Origin: SIG307 sp045596385
GTDB taxonomy: Bacteria > Bacillota > Clostridia > Lachnospirales > Lachnospiraceae
Direction: 5' to 3'
Assembly (NCBI GenBank): GCA_045596385.1
Contig: JAZOCC010000030.1
Location: 1-63,603, forward strand
DNA: 63,603 nucleotides
Shown here: piece after piece, positions 1 to 8,216 of the stretch
Position numbering within the stretch: position 1 is the first letter of the stretch
Layout of the letters: each line of letters starts with the position of its first letter
The notes under the pieces: generated by a model
Told to the model about the DNA's origin: nothing
Databases searched by the model: none
The model's input: the letters and a program-made list of their open reading frames with translations, nothing else
Made by a program: the position numbers and the translations under genes

Positions 1-449
1 TGTTTTCCGACAGCCATGGCAGGCTTGAGGTCTTTGAAAAGGCTGTAAGGGAACTGAAAGATATAAGCGCAATCGTCCATCTGGGCGATTGCGCGTCTGA
101 TGCTGCAGAAATTATGCGTCTGACGGGAAGAGAGATTCTGACCATAAACGGAAACTGCGATATCATTTCACGCGAGCCGCTTTTCAGGAAGCTTGTGCTT
201 GATGGAAAGACGGTATACTGCACACATGGACACAGGGAGCATGTGAAGATGGGCCTTATGCGTTTGTCTTACAGAGCAGAAGAGGAACAGGCAGATCTTG
301 TTTTGTACGGGCATACGCATATTCAAAGCGTCCAGATGATCGGGAAGACATGCTTTGTCAATCCCGGCGCAATGAAGGACGGACATTACTGCACAATCAC
401 AATTGATGAGGGTTCAATCACGCCTGATTTGCACTTTATCAGGCCTTGA
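1..449 (+). CDS. Metallophosphoesterase, YfcE/MJ0936 type (5' end outside window)
   Basis: The frame is open from the left edge (first full codon at base 3) and stops with TGA at 447-449, so the true start lies upstream. The metal-binding blocks of calcineurin-like phosphodiesterases appear in order: SDSHGR at the edge, HLGDC, GNCD, THGHREH and YGHTH. These residues bind the two catalytic metals. About 148 codons are visible, so only a few N-terminal residues should be missing relative to the small YfcE family. The natural substrate of such proteins is usually unknown; hydrolysis of a phosphodiester is inferred from the family. A 7-bp hairpin (431-437 with 450-456) surrounds the stop codon but has no U tract. 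Confidence 0.9.
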   Translation, partial: FSDSHGRLEVFEKAVRELKDISAIVHLGDCASDAAEIMRLTGREILTINGNCDIISREPLFRKLVLDGKTVYCTHGHREHVKMGLMRLSYRAEEEQADLVLYGHTHIQSVQMIGKTCFVNPGAMKDGHYCTITIDEGSITPDLHFIRP

Positions 450-490
450 AAAGTGCAAAGTAAAATGTTTGTCAAATGCTAAAAAAAGAC

Positions 491-519
491 TGGACAAAAT
501 GAGGGAACAGTGATATAAT
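491..519 (+). promoter_or_regulatory. Promoter for the tRNA cluster
   Basis: TGGACA (491-496) and TATAAT (514-519) are separated by 17 bases, a near-consensus housekeeping promoter. The predicted start lies about 40 bases before tRNA-Arg. Confidence 0.7.
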
Positions 520-565
520 TTTATCCTGTCAGCAGGAAGTTCGCTTCGAACCGTGAGTTTGGTTT

Positions 566-639
<74 letters not shown>

Positions 640-664
640 TTCTGCTTAGGCAGTCAATACTGTG

Positions 665-738
665 GTGGATATAGCGCAGCTGGTTAGCGCGCCAGATTGT
701 GGCTCTGGAGGCCCAGGGTTCGAATCCCTGTATCCACC
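665..738 (+). tRNA. tRNA-His (anticodon GTG)
   Basis: Acceptor GTGGATA pairs with TATCCAC; the anticodon stem CCAGA/TCTGG encloses TTGTGGC with anticodon GTG. The base before position 1 (664) is G, the extra G-1 that histidyl-tRNA synthetase requires. T-loop TTCGAAT is present. Confidence 0.95.
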
Positions 739-741
739 TTG

Positions 742-773
742 AAAGTCTAATGCGTAAGCACTAGACTTTTTTT
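742..773 (+). terminator. Rho-independent terminator after tRNA-His
   Basis: AAAGTCTA (742-749) pairs with TAGACTTT (762-769), with an inner TGC-GTAA-GCA hairpin, followed by a run of T. It closes the Arg-His transcript. Confidence 0.8.
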
Positions 774-786
774 GCTTCATGGGGAT

Positions 787-814
787 TTGGAGGCAAATAC
801 CCTTGCTATATAAT
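787..814 (+). promoter_or_regulatory. Probable promoter for tRNA-Gln/Lys/Leu
   Basis: TATAAT at 809-814 lies 20 bases before tRNA-Gln and just after the terminator; the best -35 is TTGGAG at 787-792 with a 16-base spacer. The -10 is strong and the -35 weak. Confidence 0.5.
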
Positions 815-833
815 GTAGTACAGGGGTTACAAT

Positions 834-905
834 TGGGGTATCGCCAAGCGGTAAGGCACAGGGTTTTGATCCCTGCATCCGCTGGTTCGAATCCAGCTAC
901 CCCAG
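834..905 (+). tRNA. tRNA-Gln (anticodon TTG)
   Basis: Acceptor TGGGGTA pairs with TACCCCA; the anticodon stem CAGGG/CCCTG encloses TTTTGAT, anticodon TTG. T-loop TTCGAAT. 72 nt. Confidence 0.95.
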
Positions 906-950
906 CTGACGGTTTTTTATAAGACCTGTCTGTACCGATACATCGGTGAT

Positions 951-1023
951 GGGCTACTAGCTCAGGCGGTAGAGCACTTGACTTTTAATCAAGGTGTCGC
1001 GGGTTCGAGTCCCGCGTGGCTCA
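951..1023 (+). tRNA. tRNA-Lys (anticodon TTT)
   Basis: Acceptor GGGCTAC pairs with GTGGCTC through two G-T wobbles; anticodon loop CTTTTAA with anticodon TTT; T-loop TTCGAGT. 73 nt. Confidence 0.95.
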
Positions 1024-1076
1024 GTGGAGAGCAAGGACGGTAGGAGCCTTGCTTTCGTTACGTTCTAACAGAATAA

Positions 1077-1156
<80 letters not shown>

Positions 1157-1202
1157 CTGAGAAAAGGGGTTTCGGGCAGTTGTCCGAGACCCCTTTTCTC
1201 AG
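1157..1202. repeat. Long inverted repeat directly after tRNA-Leu
   Basis: A 19-bp stem (1157-1175 with 1184-1202, one G-T wobble) around an 8-base loop begins at the base after the tRNA. The arms are CTGAGAAAAGGGGT and its complement. There is no T run after it, so it is not a classic terminator; it may act in tRNA 3' processing or as a terminator without a U tail. Confidence 0.7.
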
Positions 1203-1203
1203 T

Positions 1204-1454
1204 GTGGGTGGAGACCTTGAACCTGAGTTCAAGGTCTCGGCTTCGCCTCGGTCGGTCCAGAACCAACGTCCACTGGACGTTGTGGGTCTTCGTTTCACTA
1301 CGGTCCGTGCAGAGCAAATGTCCCCTGGACATTTTGCACCCCTGTCACCCGCATGCGGGTGGAGACCTTGAACCTGAGTTCAAGGTCGTCTTCGTTTCAC
1401 TACGGTCGGTCCAGTACCAACGTCCACCGGACGGTGTGGACCCTGTCACCCGCA
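1204..1454. repeat. Duplicated hairpin modules ending in the tRNA-Leu 3' end
   Basis: Two partly identical modules follow the tRNA. A 31-base block is identical at 1206-1236 and 1357-1387 and itself forms a hairpin (GAGACCTTGAAC in the first copy). A 20-base block starting GTCTTCGTTTCAC is identical at 1286-1305 and 1388-1407. A palindrome with arms near AACGTCC/GGACGTT follows GGTCCAG in both (1255 and 1409). The tRNA 3' sequence CCTGTCACCCGCA recurs at 1341-1353 and 1442-1454. A further palindrome (AAATGTCC/GGACATTT) lies near 1317. No protein-coding signal is credible. The stretch 1455-1490 holds nothing recognisable before the glyS promoter. Confidence 0.75.
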
Positions 1455-1490
1455 TACGCAGAGAGAGTTTGGAAAAAATTTGATTTACCG

Positions 1491-1519
1491 TTGAAATCCT
1501 TAAAAATCTGTGATATGAT
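1491..1519 (+). promoter_or_regulatory. glyS promoter
   Basis: TTGAAA (1491-1496), a 17-base spacer and TATGAT (1514-1519). The leader of roughly 90 bases is too short for a T-box and none of its motifs is present. Confidence 0.8.
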
Positions 1520-1614
1520 ATGAAACGAGACTCTCCTACATGGCACGGAATATGCGCGAATATGCGCCTGAACCGGAAAAGGTGCCCATGGAGAATAAAA
1601 GGAGGACATGTAAT

Positions 1615-3003
1615 ATGGAAAAGACAATGGATAAGATTATCGCTCTTGCAAAGTCCAGAGGTTTTGTGTATCCGGGTTCCGAGATTTACGGCGGCCTTGC
1701 AAATACCTGGGATTACGGTAATCTTGGTGTTGAGCTGAAGAACAACGTGAAGAAGGCTTGGTGGAAGAAGTTCGTTCAGGAAAATCCGTACAACGTAGGT
1801 GTGGACTGTGCAATCCTGATGAACCCGCAGACCTGGGTGGCTTCCGGTCATTTGGGCGGTTTCTCCGATCCGCTGATGGACTGTAAGGAGTGTAAGGAGC
1901 GTTTCCGTGCAGATAAGTTAATCGAGGATTACGCTGCAGAGAACAATATTACCTTTGACGGCGGTGTAGACGGCTGGAGTAACGAGCAGATGCAGGATTA
2001 CATTGCAGAGCACGGCATTTGCTGTCCGAGCTGCGGTAAGAAGAATTTTACCGATATCCGCCAGTTTAACCTGATGTTTAAGACCTTCCAGGGCGTTACC
2101 GAGGATGCAAGAAACACTGTTTACCTTCGTCCGGAGACCGCTCAGGGTATTTTCGTAAACTTTAAGAATGTACAGAGAACCTCCCGTAAGAAGATTCCGT
2201 TCGGTATCGGCCAGATCGGTAAGTCCTTCCGTAACGAGATTACGCCGGGTAACTTCACCTTCCGTACCAGAGAGTTCGAGCAGATGGAGCTGGAGTTCTT
2301 CTGTGAGCCGGGTACCGATATGGAGTGGTTCCACTACTGGAGACAGTTCTGTATCGACTGGTTAAAGTCCTTAGGTATGAAGGACGAGGAGATGCGTGCA
2401 CGTGACCATTCTCCGGAGGAGCTTTGCTTCTATAGTAAGGGTACCACCGACATCGAGTTCCTGTTCCCGTTCGGCTGGGGCGAGCTCTGGGGTATCGCTG
2501 ACAGAACCGACTACGACCTGACCCAGCATCAGGATGTTTCCAAGCAGGATATGTCCTATTTTGATGATGAGAAGGGCGAGCGTTATATTCCGTACGTGGT
2601 TGAGCCGTCTCTCGGCGCAGACCGTGTAACCCTGGCTTTCCTTTGCGCAGCATACGATGAGGAAGAAATCGGTGAGGGCGATGTAAGAACCGTGCTTCAC
2701 TTCCATCCGGCACTGGCTCCGGTTAAGGTAGGTATCCTTCCGCTGTCCAAGAAGCTGAACGAGGGTGCAGAGAAGATTTATGCAGAGCTTTCCAAGTACT
2801 ACAACTGTGAGTACGATGACAGAGGTGCGATCGGTAAGCGTTACAGAAGACAGGACGAAATCGGTACTCCGTTCTGCGTAACCTACGATTTCGATTCCGA
2901 GACCGACGGTTGTGTTACCGTTCGTGACCGTGACACCATGGAGCAGGAGCGCGTAAAGATTTCCGATTTGAAGGCTTATTTTGAGGAGAAGTTGTACTTC
3001 TAA
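1615..3003 (+). CDS. glyS: Glycyl-tRNA synthetase, dimeric type
   Basis: Charges tRNA-Gly with glycine in the cytoplasm; a class II aminoacyl-tRNA synthetase of the single-chain alpha2 type (about 460 residues, as here with 462). The N-terminus has the typical motif-1 region (SRGFVYPGSEIYGG) and motif 2 reads FRNEITPGNFTFRTREFEQ. A CxxC pair near residues 90-130 (CKECKER, CCPSCGKK) suggests a zinc-binding insert. The start at 1615 is chosen because GGAGGA (1601-1606) precedes it by eight bases; upstream in-frame ATGs lack such a site. Codon use is strongly restricted (CGT, GGT, TAC), as in highly expressed genes. It has its own promoter and sits next to a tRNA cluster that does not include tRNA-Gly. 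Confidence 0.96.
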   Translation: MEKTMDKIIALAKSRGFVYPGSEIYGGLANTWDYGNLGVELKNNVKKAWWKKFVQENPYNVGVDCAILMNPQTWVASGHLGGFSDPLMDCKECKERFRADKLIEDYAAENNITFDGGVDGWSNEQMQDYIAEHGICCPSCGKKNFTDIRQFNLMFKTFQGVTEDARNTVYLRPETAQGIFVNFKNVQRTSRKKIPFGIGQIGKSFRNEITPGNFTFRTREFEQMELEFFCEPGTDMEWFHYWRQFCIDWLKSLGMKDEEMRARDHSPEELCFYSKGTTDIEFLFPFGWGELWGIADRTDYDLTQHQDVSKQDMSYFDDEKGERYIPYVVEPSLGADRVTLAFLCAAYDEEEIGEGDVRTVLHFHPALAPVKVGILPLSKKLNEGAEKIYAELSKYYNCEYDDRGAIGKRYRRQDEIGTPFCVTYDFDSETDGCVTVRDRDTMEQERVKISDLKAYFEEKLYF

Positions 3004-3090
3004 GAGACTGGCGCACACATCGATTCTATCGGATAATCAATTTTAAGAGCAGCGTTTGTGAAATTTTATACTTTTTTTGAAAAAAGATGT

Positions 3091-3118
3091 TTGCATAACG
3101 CGAAGAGTATGGTATAAT
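3091..3118 (+). promoter_or_regulatory. ppdK promoter
   Basis: TTGCAT (3091-3096), a 16-base spacer and TATAAT (3113-3118), followed by a leader of about 60 bases and the ribosome site AGGAGG before 3183. Confidence 0.75.
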
Positions 3119-3182
3119 CAGCATTAGTGACTGTTTTTAGTCAAATGAAAGATTATAAATTAATCACAGGAGGAAATTTACA

Positions 3183-5810
3183 ATGGCAAAGAAATGGGTA
3201 TACCTTTTCAAAGAAGGCGATGCTAGCATGCGTAACCTTCTCGGTGGTAAGGGTGCTAACCTTGCCGAGATGACCAGCTTAGGTCTTCCGGTACCGCAGG
3301 GCTTCACGATTACGACGGAAGCTTGTACACAGTATTACGAGGACGGCAGAGAGATTAATGCCGAGATCCAGGAGCAGATTAACGAATACATCGGTAAGAT
3401 GGAAGAGATTACCGGTAAGAAGTTCGGTGATTTAGAGAATCCGTTACTTGTATCCGTACGTTCCGGTGCAAGAGCATCCATGCCGGGTATGATGGACACC
3501 ATCTTAAACCTTGGTTTAAACGAGGATGTTGTTAACGTAATCGCAAAGAAGTCCGGTAACCCGCGTTGGGCTTGGGACTGCTACAGAAGATTCATCCAGA
3601 TGTACTCCGACGTAGTTATGGAAGTTGGTAAGAAGTACTTCGAGGAATTAATCGATAAGATGAAGGAAGAGAAGGGTGTTACCTTCGACGTTGATCTTAC
3701 CGCTGACGATCTTAAGGAGCTTGCTCATCAGTTCAAGGCTGAGTACAAGGCTAAGATCGGTTCCGATTTCCCGGATGACGCTAAGGAGCAGTTAATGGGC
3801 GCAGTTAAGGCTGTATTCCGTTCCTGGGACAACCCGCGTGCAAACGTATACCGTCGTGACAACGATATCCCGTACAGCTGGGGTACCGCTGTAAACGTAC
3901 AGTCCATGGCATTCGGTAACATGGGTGATGACTGTGGTACCGGTGTTGCATTTACCCGTGACCCTGCAACCGGTGAGAAGAAGCTCATGGGTGAGTTCCT
4001 CATCAACGCACAGGGTGAGGACGTAGTAGCAGGCGTTCGTACTCCGATGCCGATCGCAAAGATGGCAGAAGAGTTCCCGGAAGCTTTCGCTGAGTTCCAG
4101 AAGGTTTGTGAGACCCTCGAGAAGCACTACAGAGATATGCAGGATATGGAGTTCACTGTTGAGAACAGAAAGCTCTATATGCTCCAGACCAGAAATGGTA
4201 AGAGAACCGCACAGGCAGCTTTAAAGATTGCTTGTGATTTAGTAGATGAAGGTATGAGAACCGAGGAAGAGGCAGTTGCAATGATCGACCCGCGTAACCT
4301 CGATACCCTCCTTCACCCGCAGTTCGATGCTAAGGCATTAAAGTCCACCGAGCCGATCGCTAAGGCACTTGGCGCATCCCCGGGAGCAGCTTGCGGTAAG
4401 ATCGTATTCACCGCTGACGACGCTGTAGAATGGGCTGCAAAGGGCGAGAAGGTTGTTCTCGTTCGTCTTGAGACCTCTCCGGAAGATATTACCGGTATGA
4501 AGGCTGCTCAGGGTATTTTAACCGTTCGTGGTGGTATGACCTCTCACGCAGCAGTAGTTGCTCGTGGTATGGGTACCTGCTGTGTATCCGGTTGTGGCGA
4601 CATCAACATGGACGAAGAAAACAAGAAGTTCACGCTTGCTGGTAAGGAATACCACGAGGGCGATTGCATCTCCCTTGACGGTTCCACCGGTAAGATTTAC
4701 GATGGTCTTATCCCGACCGTAGACGCTTCCATCGCAGGTGAGTTCGGTAGAATCATGGCATGGGCAGACAAGTTCCGTACCTTAAAGGTTCGTACCAATG
4801 CAGACACTCCGGCTGACGCTAAGAAGGCTCGTGAGCTTGGTGCAGAGGGTATCGGTCTTTGCCGTACCGAGCATATGTTCTTCGAGGAAGACAGAATTGC
4901 AGCATTCCGTGAGATGATCTGTTCTGATACCGTAGAAGAGAGAGAAGCAGCTCTTGAGAAGATTCTTCCGTATCAGCAGGGCGACTTCGAGGCTCTTTAC
5001 GAGGCTCTTGAGGGCAACCCGGTTACCATCCGTTTCCTGGATCCGCCCCTTCATGAGTTCGTTCCGACCGAAGAAGCTGACATCGAGAAGCTTGCTAAGG
5101 CTCAGGGTAAGTCTGTAGAGGCTATCAAGGCTATCATCGCATCTCTTCATGAGTTCAACCCGATGATGGGTCACAGAGGATGCCGTCTTGCAGTTACCTA
5201 TCCGGAAATTGCAAAGATGCAGACCAAGGCTGTTATCCGTGCAGCTATCAACGTTCAGAAGAAGCACTCCGATTGGACCGTTAAGCCGGAAATCATGATT
5301 CCGCTTGTATGTGAAATCAAGGAGTTAAAGGTTGTTAAGAAGATGGTAGTTGATACCGCTGATGCTGAAATCGCAGCAGCTGGTGTTGACCTTAAGTACG
5401 AAGTAGGTACCATGATCGAGATCCCGCGTGCAGCTCTTACCGCTGATGACATCGCGAAGGAAGCTGATTTCTTCTGCTTCGGTACCAACGACTTAACCCA
5501 GATGACCTACGGTTTCTCCCGTGACGACGCCGGTAAGTTCTTAGACGCATACTACGACAGCAAGATCTTCGAGAACGATCCGTTCGCAAGACTTGACCAG
5601 ACCGGTGTTGGTAAGCTTATGGAAATGTCCATTAAGCTCGGTAAGCCGGTTAACCCGAGCCTCCACATCGGTATCTGTGGTGAGCACGGTGGTGACCCGA
5701 CCTCCGTTGAGTTCTGCCACAAGATCGGACTTGATTATGTATCTTGTTCTCCGTTCCGTGTGCCGATCGCTAGACTTGCTGCTGCACAGGCTGCTATCAA
5801 TAATAAGTAA
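3183..5810 (+). CDS. ppdK: Pyruvate, phosphate dikinase
   Basis: Interconverts pyruvate + ATP + phosphate and phosphoenolpyruvate + AMP + pyrophosphate; in anaerobic clostridia it links glycolysis and gluconeogenesis. The 875 residues match the usual family length. The N-terminal ATP-grasp domain starts with GGKGANLAEM; the swivelling domain has the phosphorylated histidine in GGMTSHAAVVARGMG; the C-terminal PEP-binding barrel includes GLCRTEHMFF and GICGEHGGDP. Start ATG follows AGGAGG by eight bases. Codon choice is as biased as in glyS, implying high expression. Monocistronic, with its own promoter and a strong terminator at 5857. Confidence 0.97.
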   Translation: MAKKWVYLFKEGDASMRNLLGGKGANLAEMTSLGLPVPQGFTITTEACTQYYEDGREINAEIQEQINEYIGKMEEITGKKFGDLENPLLVSVRSGARASMPGMMDTILNLGLNEDVVNVIAKKSGNPRWAWDCYRRFIQMYSDVVMEVGKKYFEELIDKMKEEKGVTFDVDLTADDLKELAHQFKAEYKAKIGSDFPDDAKEQLMGAVKAVFRSWDNPRANVYRRDNDIPYSWGTAVNVQSMAFGNMGDDCGTGVAFTRDPATGEKKLMGEFLINAQGEDVVAGVRTPMPIAKMAEEFPEAFAEFQKVCETLEKHYRDMQDMEFTVENRKLYMLQTRNGKRTAQAALKIACDLVDEGMRTEEEAVAMIDPRNLDTLLHPQFDAKALKSTEPIAKALGASPGAACGKIVFTADDAVEWAAKGEKVVLVRLETSPEDITGMKAAQGILTVRGGMTSHAAVVARGMGTCCVSGCGDINMDEENKKFTLAGKEYHEGDCISLDGSTGKIYDGLIPTVDASIAGEFGRIMAWADKFRTLKVRTNADTPADAKKARELGAEGIGLCRTEHMFFEEDRIAAFREMICSDTVEEREAALEKILPYQQGDFEALYEALEGNPVTIRFLDPPLHEFVPTEEADIEKLAKAQGKSVEAIKAIIASLHEFNPMMGHRGCRLAVTYPEIAKMQTKAVIRAAINVQKKHSDWTVKPEIMIPLVCEIKELKVVKKMVVDTADAEIAAAGVDLKYEVGTMIEIPRAALTADDIAKEADFFCFGTNDLTQMTYGFSRDDAGKFLDAYYDSKIFENDPFARLDQTGVGKLMEMSIKLGKPVNPSLHIGICGEHGGDPTSVEFCHKIGLDYVSCSPFRVPIARLAAAQAAINNK

Positions 5811-5856
5811 GGCTATCGCTTAACTAAGGGTTAAGGAAAATCAATAAAAACAACAA

Positions 5857-5894
5857 AACGCTTCAGAATCTGTAAAGGTTCTGAGGCGTTTTTT
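5857..5894 (+). terminator. Terminator after ppdK
   Basis: A 12-bp stem (AACGCTTCAGAA with TTCTGAGGCGTT, one wobble) followed by six T. Confidence 0.9.
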
Positions 5895-6054
5895 GCGTGG
5901 TGGGGAAAGAGGGAGAAAGGCATGTGGGGGATGGAGTTGTGGGGAAAAACAAGTGGGTGGTGCCGATAAAAATTATAGTGGAATTTTGCTGGAATATTTT
6001 TGGTTATGGGAGACAGGGATAAGTAAAGGGAAGGCAATTAAAATCGAATAAATC
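5895..6054. other. Non-coding stretch at the left edge of the accessory block
   Basis: A G-rich then AT-rich spacer with no credible gene or RNA. Base composition drops sharply after about 6040, which I take as the boundary between core genes and the restriction-modification block. No attachment repeat or integrase was found here. Confidence 0.5.
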
Positions 6055-6083
6055 TTGACTTTTTCTGATTAAGGTGGTAAAAT
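6055..6083 (+). promoter_or_regulatory. Promoter of the restriction-modification operon
   Basis: TTGACT (6055-6060), a 17-base spacer and TAAAAT (6078-6083). Confidence 0.75.
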
Positions 6084-6096
6084 ATGCAATGAATGC

Positions 6097-6127
6097 TTAG
6101 ACTAAAATTAGACTGAAAATAGTCTAA
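6097..6127. promoter_or_regulatory. Operator-like TTAGACT/AGTCTAA sites
   Basis: Two direct copies of TTAGACT (6097-6103 and 6108-6114, 11 bases apart) are followed by the inverse AGTCTAA (6121-6127). The last two make a 7-bp-arm palindrome with a 6-base centre. The sites begin just after the predicted transcription start and end 24 bases before the small regulator gene, a position suited to autorepression. Confidence 0.6.
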
Positions 6128-6151
6128 AGAATTAAGGAGAAAGGCAGAAAA

Positions 6152-6340
6152 ATGAAACAGAGTAAAGAAAAAGCAAGAGTATATTTAGACACATATGTTT
6201 TACAGAAAGATAATAGAGTACGTTTGCCTAAAGGAATAGAAGGGAATTTAAAAGTGATTCCGGGAGAAACTTTTTTTGATATTTATCTAGATAGTCAAGA
6301 AGATGAAATAATATTGAGAATATCGTCATGTAATAAATAA
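6152..6340 (+). CDS. Small AbrB/SpoVT-like (swapped-hairpin) protein, likely control protein of the R-M operon
   Basis: 62 residues. The segment KDNRVRLPKGIEGNLKVIPG, then FDIYLD and DEIILRI, follows the AbrB/MazE pattern (x-GRVxLPKxI ... GDxVxV ... IxL). Such proteins bind DNA as dimers or act as antitoxins. Start ATG follows AAGGAGA. It is the first gene of the operon, 15 bases before the adenine methyltransferase and just downstream of a palindromic operator. I infer it controls timing of the restriction-modification genes. The match is by eye and short, so an unrelated small protein is possible. Confidence 0.55.
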   Translation: MKQSKEKARVYLDTYVLQKDNRVRLPKGIEGNLKVIPGETFFDIYLDSQEDEIILRISSCNK

Positions 6341-6355
6341 AGGGGATTAGTAGTT

Positions 6356-8203
6356 ATGGAAAAATCGAGTGTAACACAAAAAAACACATTAATAGATAAG
6401 ATATCAGTTGTTTTGCAGAAAGCGAGAATAGTTTTAGAACAAGAAAATTCCAGTAAACATTTTTCTTGTGATGAAACAAGAAAAATTGTGCTTTTATTGA
6501 CGTTGGAGTGCATCATTAGAAGAGAAAGAATAGATACCCTTGATGATGTCATAAAAGATTTTTATGGGTGTGAATGGGTTTTGGAATTTTTGGGAATGGA
6601 TTACAAGTATGAGGACATATTTTTATCGAATACATATATACAATTACAAGAATATATGAATGTTGCAGAGTGGCAAGAATTAATATATTATGCATTTGAA
6701 ACATTTGAATACCCTGCAGAGCAATTTCTCTCCATGCCGGTTAAGAAAGGAATTCATGTTGCGTCAGAAAAAAAGAGAAGTCAAGGCATATATTATACTC
6801 CTACAGATGTAATTGATTTTATGATTGATACATGCTGCAATAGATATGATGAGATAAATTTTTCAGACCAAATGACATATTTGGATTGTAGTTGTGGGAC
6901 AGCCGTTTTTTTGCTGAACATTGTAAAGAAAAGATTGAAAAAGATGTCACAAACATATTTAGCATTAGATATGCTCTTGTTTGTGAAAGATAGGATATGG
7001 GGGATTGATATAAGTAAAATTGCAATAGATAATTGTAAGATTGCGTTTATGATTGAGTATTTACTTGATTTTCCAGAAGAGAAAAGTTCGTCTGATCTGT
7101 TTTGGAATGTTTTAAAGAAAAACTTTGTATGTGGTGATTCAACTAATATGGAAGAGGTCTTAAGGAATAACAGGCATTTTCCGAGAAGATTTTCATGTAT
7201 TATTGGAAATCCACCGTATGTTACACTTGAGAAAAAAGGAAATTTGTTTATTGAATTTGTAAATAATATGATAAAATATGCGGCTGAGTATAGCTGTTCT
7301 TCTTTAATCGTTCCTTTATCAGTATGTTATTCGCAGGTCTCATCTTTTGTTGATCTGAGAGATAGAATTTTACAGGATAATGATGCAACATGGTATTTTT
7401 ATAATTTTGATAGAAGTCCTGATTCATTGTTTGGAGACCAGGTAAAGACAAGAAACACAATTATATTTAGAATTAAAGGAGGCGATAAAGGACAGAAATG
7501 GTCTACGAATATACAGCGTTGGACATCGGAAAATCGGGAAGGACTATTTGAAAGAATTGAAAGTACAGATATCACAGAGTGTTTTTTGAAAGAATATATA
7601 CCAAAAATTTCAGTAAATATTGAGAAATATGCATTTAGTAGGATAAAAACCTTGGAGAAGAAGTTGTCAGATATGTTATATAGCTGCACAGAAACAAATA
7701 GTAATTCATTGGTGGTAAATGGTACGGCTTATAATTGGATCTGTGCATATGATCATATTCCTCCTTCATATGATGAAAAAGGTGATGTGTATATACCTGA
7801 TTCAATGCAATTTTATGATTGTAGTGAAAGAACAGATTTGTATTTTATTATAGCTATGTTAAGTAATAGAATTACTTATTGGTATTGGACAGTTATTGGA
7901 GACGGCTTTCATTTAAATAGTTCGTTTTTAAAGCAATTAGGTTTTCATAAAGAGTATTTTTCAAAAGAAACATATAGGACGATTGCGAGAATTGGGAAAG
8001 AATATTGCAAGGAAATTAAAAAAAATGTACAGGTGACATATAATTGTAAAAAGTGTATAATAAACTATAATCATATACCGTTACTAGAAAAAGTTGCAAA
8101 AGTTGAAAGTTTGGTGGTTACTGAGTTGGGTATTCCATATGAATTTTGCGGTTTTGTGGAAAAATGGTATGATCAACATGTTGGATGCGGAAGAAAAAGT
8201 TAA
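6356..8203 (+). CDS. DNA N6-adenine methyltransferase (Eco57I/TaqI-like, gamma class)
   Basis: 615 residues. Motif X-like GIYYTPTDVIDFM is followed by the SAM-binding motif LDCSCGT (residues about 176-182, in place of LDPACGSG), then GIDISKIAID and the catalytic NPPY (about 285-288) in IIGNPPYVTLEKKG. The order X-I-IV and NPPY mark the gamma class that methylates adenine N6. The long C-terminal part would hold the target-recognition domain. Ribosome site AGGGG precedes the start. It is followed 13 bases later by a second methyltransferase and, convergently, by a PLD-type endonuclease. AT-rich with many AGA codons, unlike ppdK. It probably protects one strand of an asymmetric recognition site. 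Confidence 0.85.
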   Translation: MEKSSVTQKNTLIDKISVVLQKARIVLEQENSSKHFSCDETRKIVLLLTLECIIRRERIDTLDDVIKDFYGCEWVLEFLGMDYKYEDIFLSNTYIQLQEYMNVAEWQELIYYAFETFEYPAEQFLSMPVKKGIHVASEKKRSQGIYYTPTDVIDFMIDTCCNRYDEINFSDQMTYLDCSCGTAVFLLNIVKKRLKKMSQTYLALDMLLFVKDRIWGIDISKIAIDNCKIAFMIEYLLDFPEEKSSSDLFWNVLKKNFVCGDSTNMEEVLRNNRHFPRRFSCIIGNPPYVTLEKKGNLFIEFVNNMIKYAAEYSCSSLIVPLSVCYSQVSSFVDLRDRILQDNDATWYFYNFDRSPDSLFGDQVKTRNTIIFRIKGGDKGQKWSTNIQRWTSENREGLFERIESTDITECFLKEYIPKISVNIEKYAFSRIKTLEKKLSDMLYSCTETNSNSLVVNGTAYNWICAYDHIPPSYDEKGDVYIPDSMQFYDCSERTDLYFIIAMLSNRITYWYWTVIGDGFHLNSSFLKQLGFHKEYFSKETYRTIARIGKEYCKEIKKNVQVTYNCKKCIINYNHIPLLEKVAKVESLVVTELGIPYEFCGFVEKWYDQHVGCGRKS

Positions 8204-8216
8204 GAGGGAGAAAATT

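Noticed and set aside
1520..1614. A T-box or other riboswitch in front of glyS
   Set aside because: The leader is about 90 bases, with no T-box sequence or terminator hairpin.
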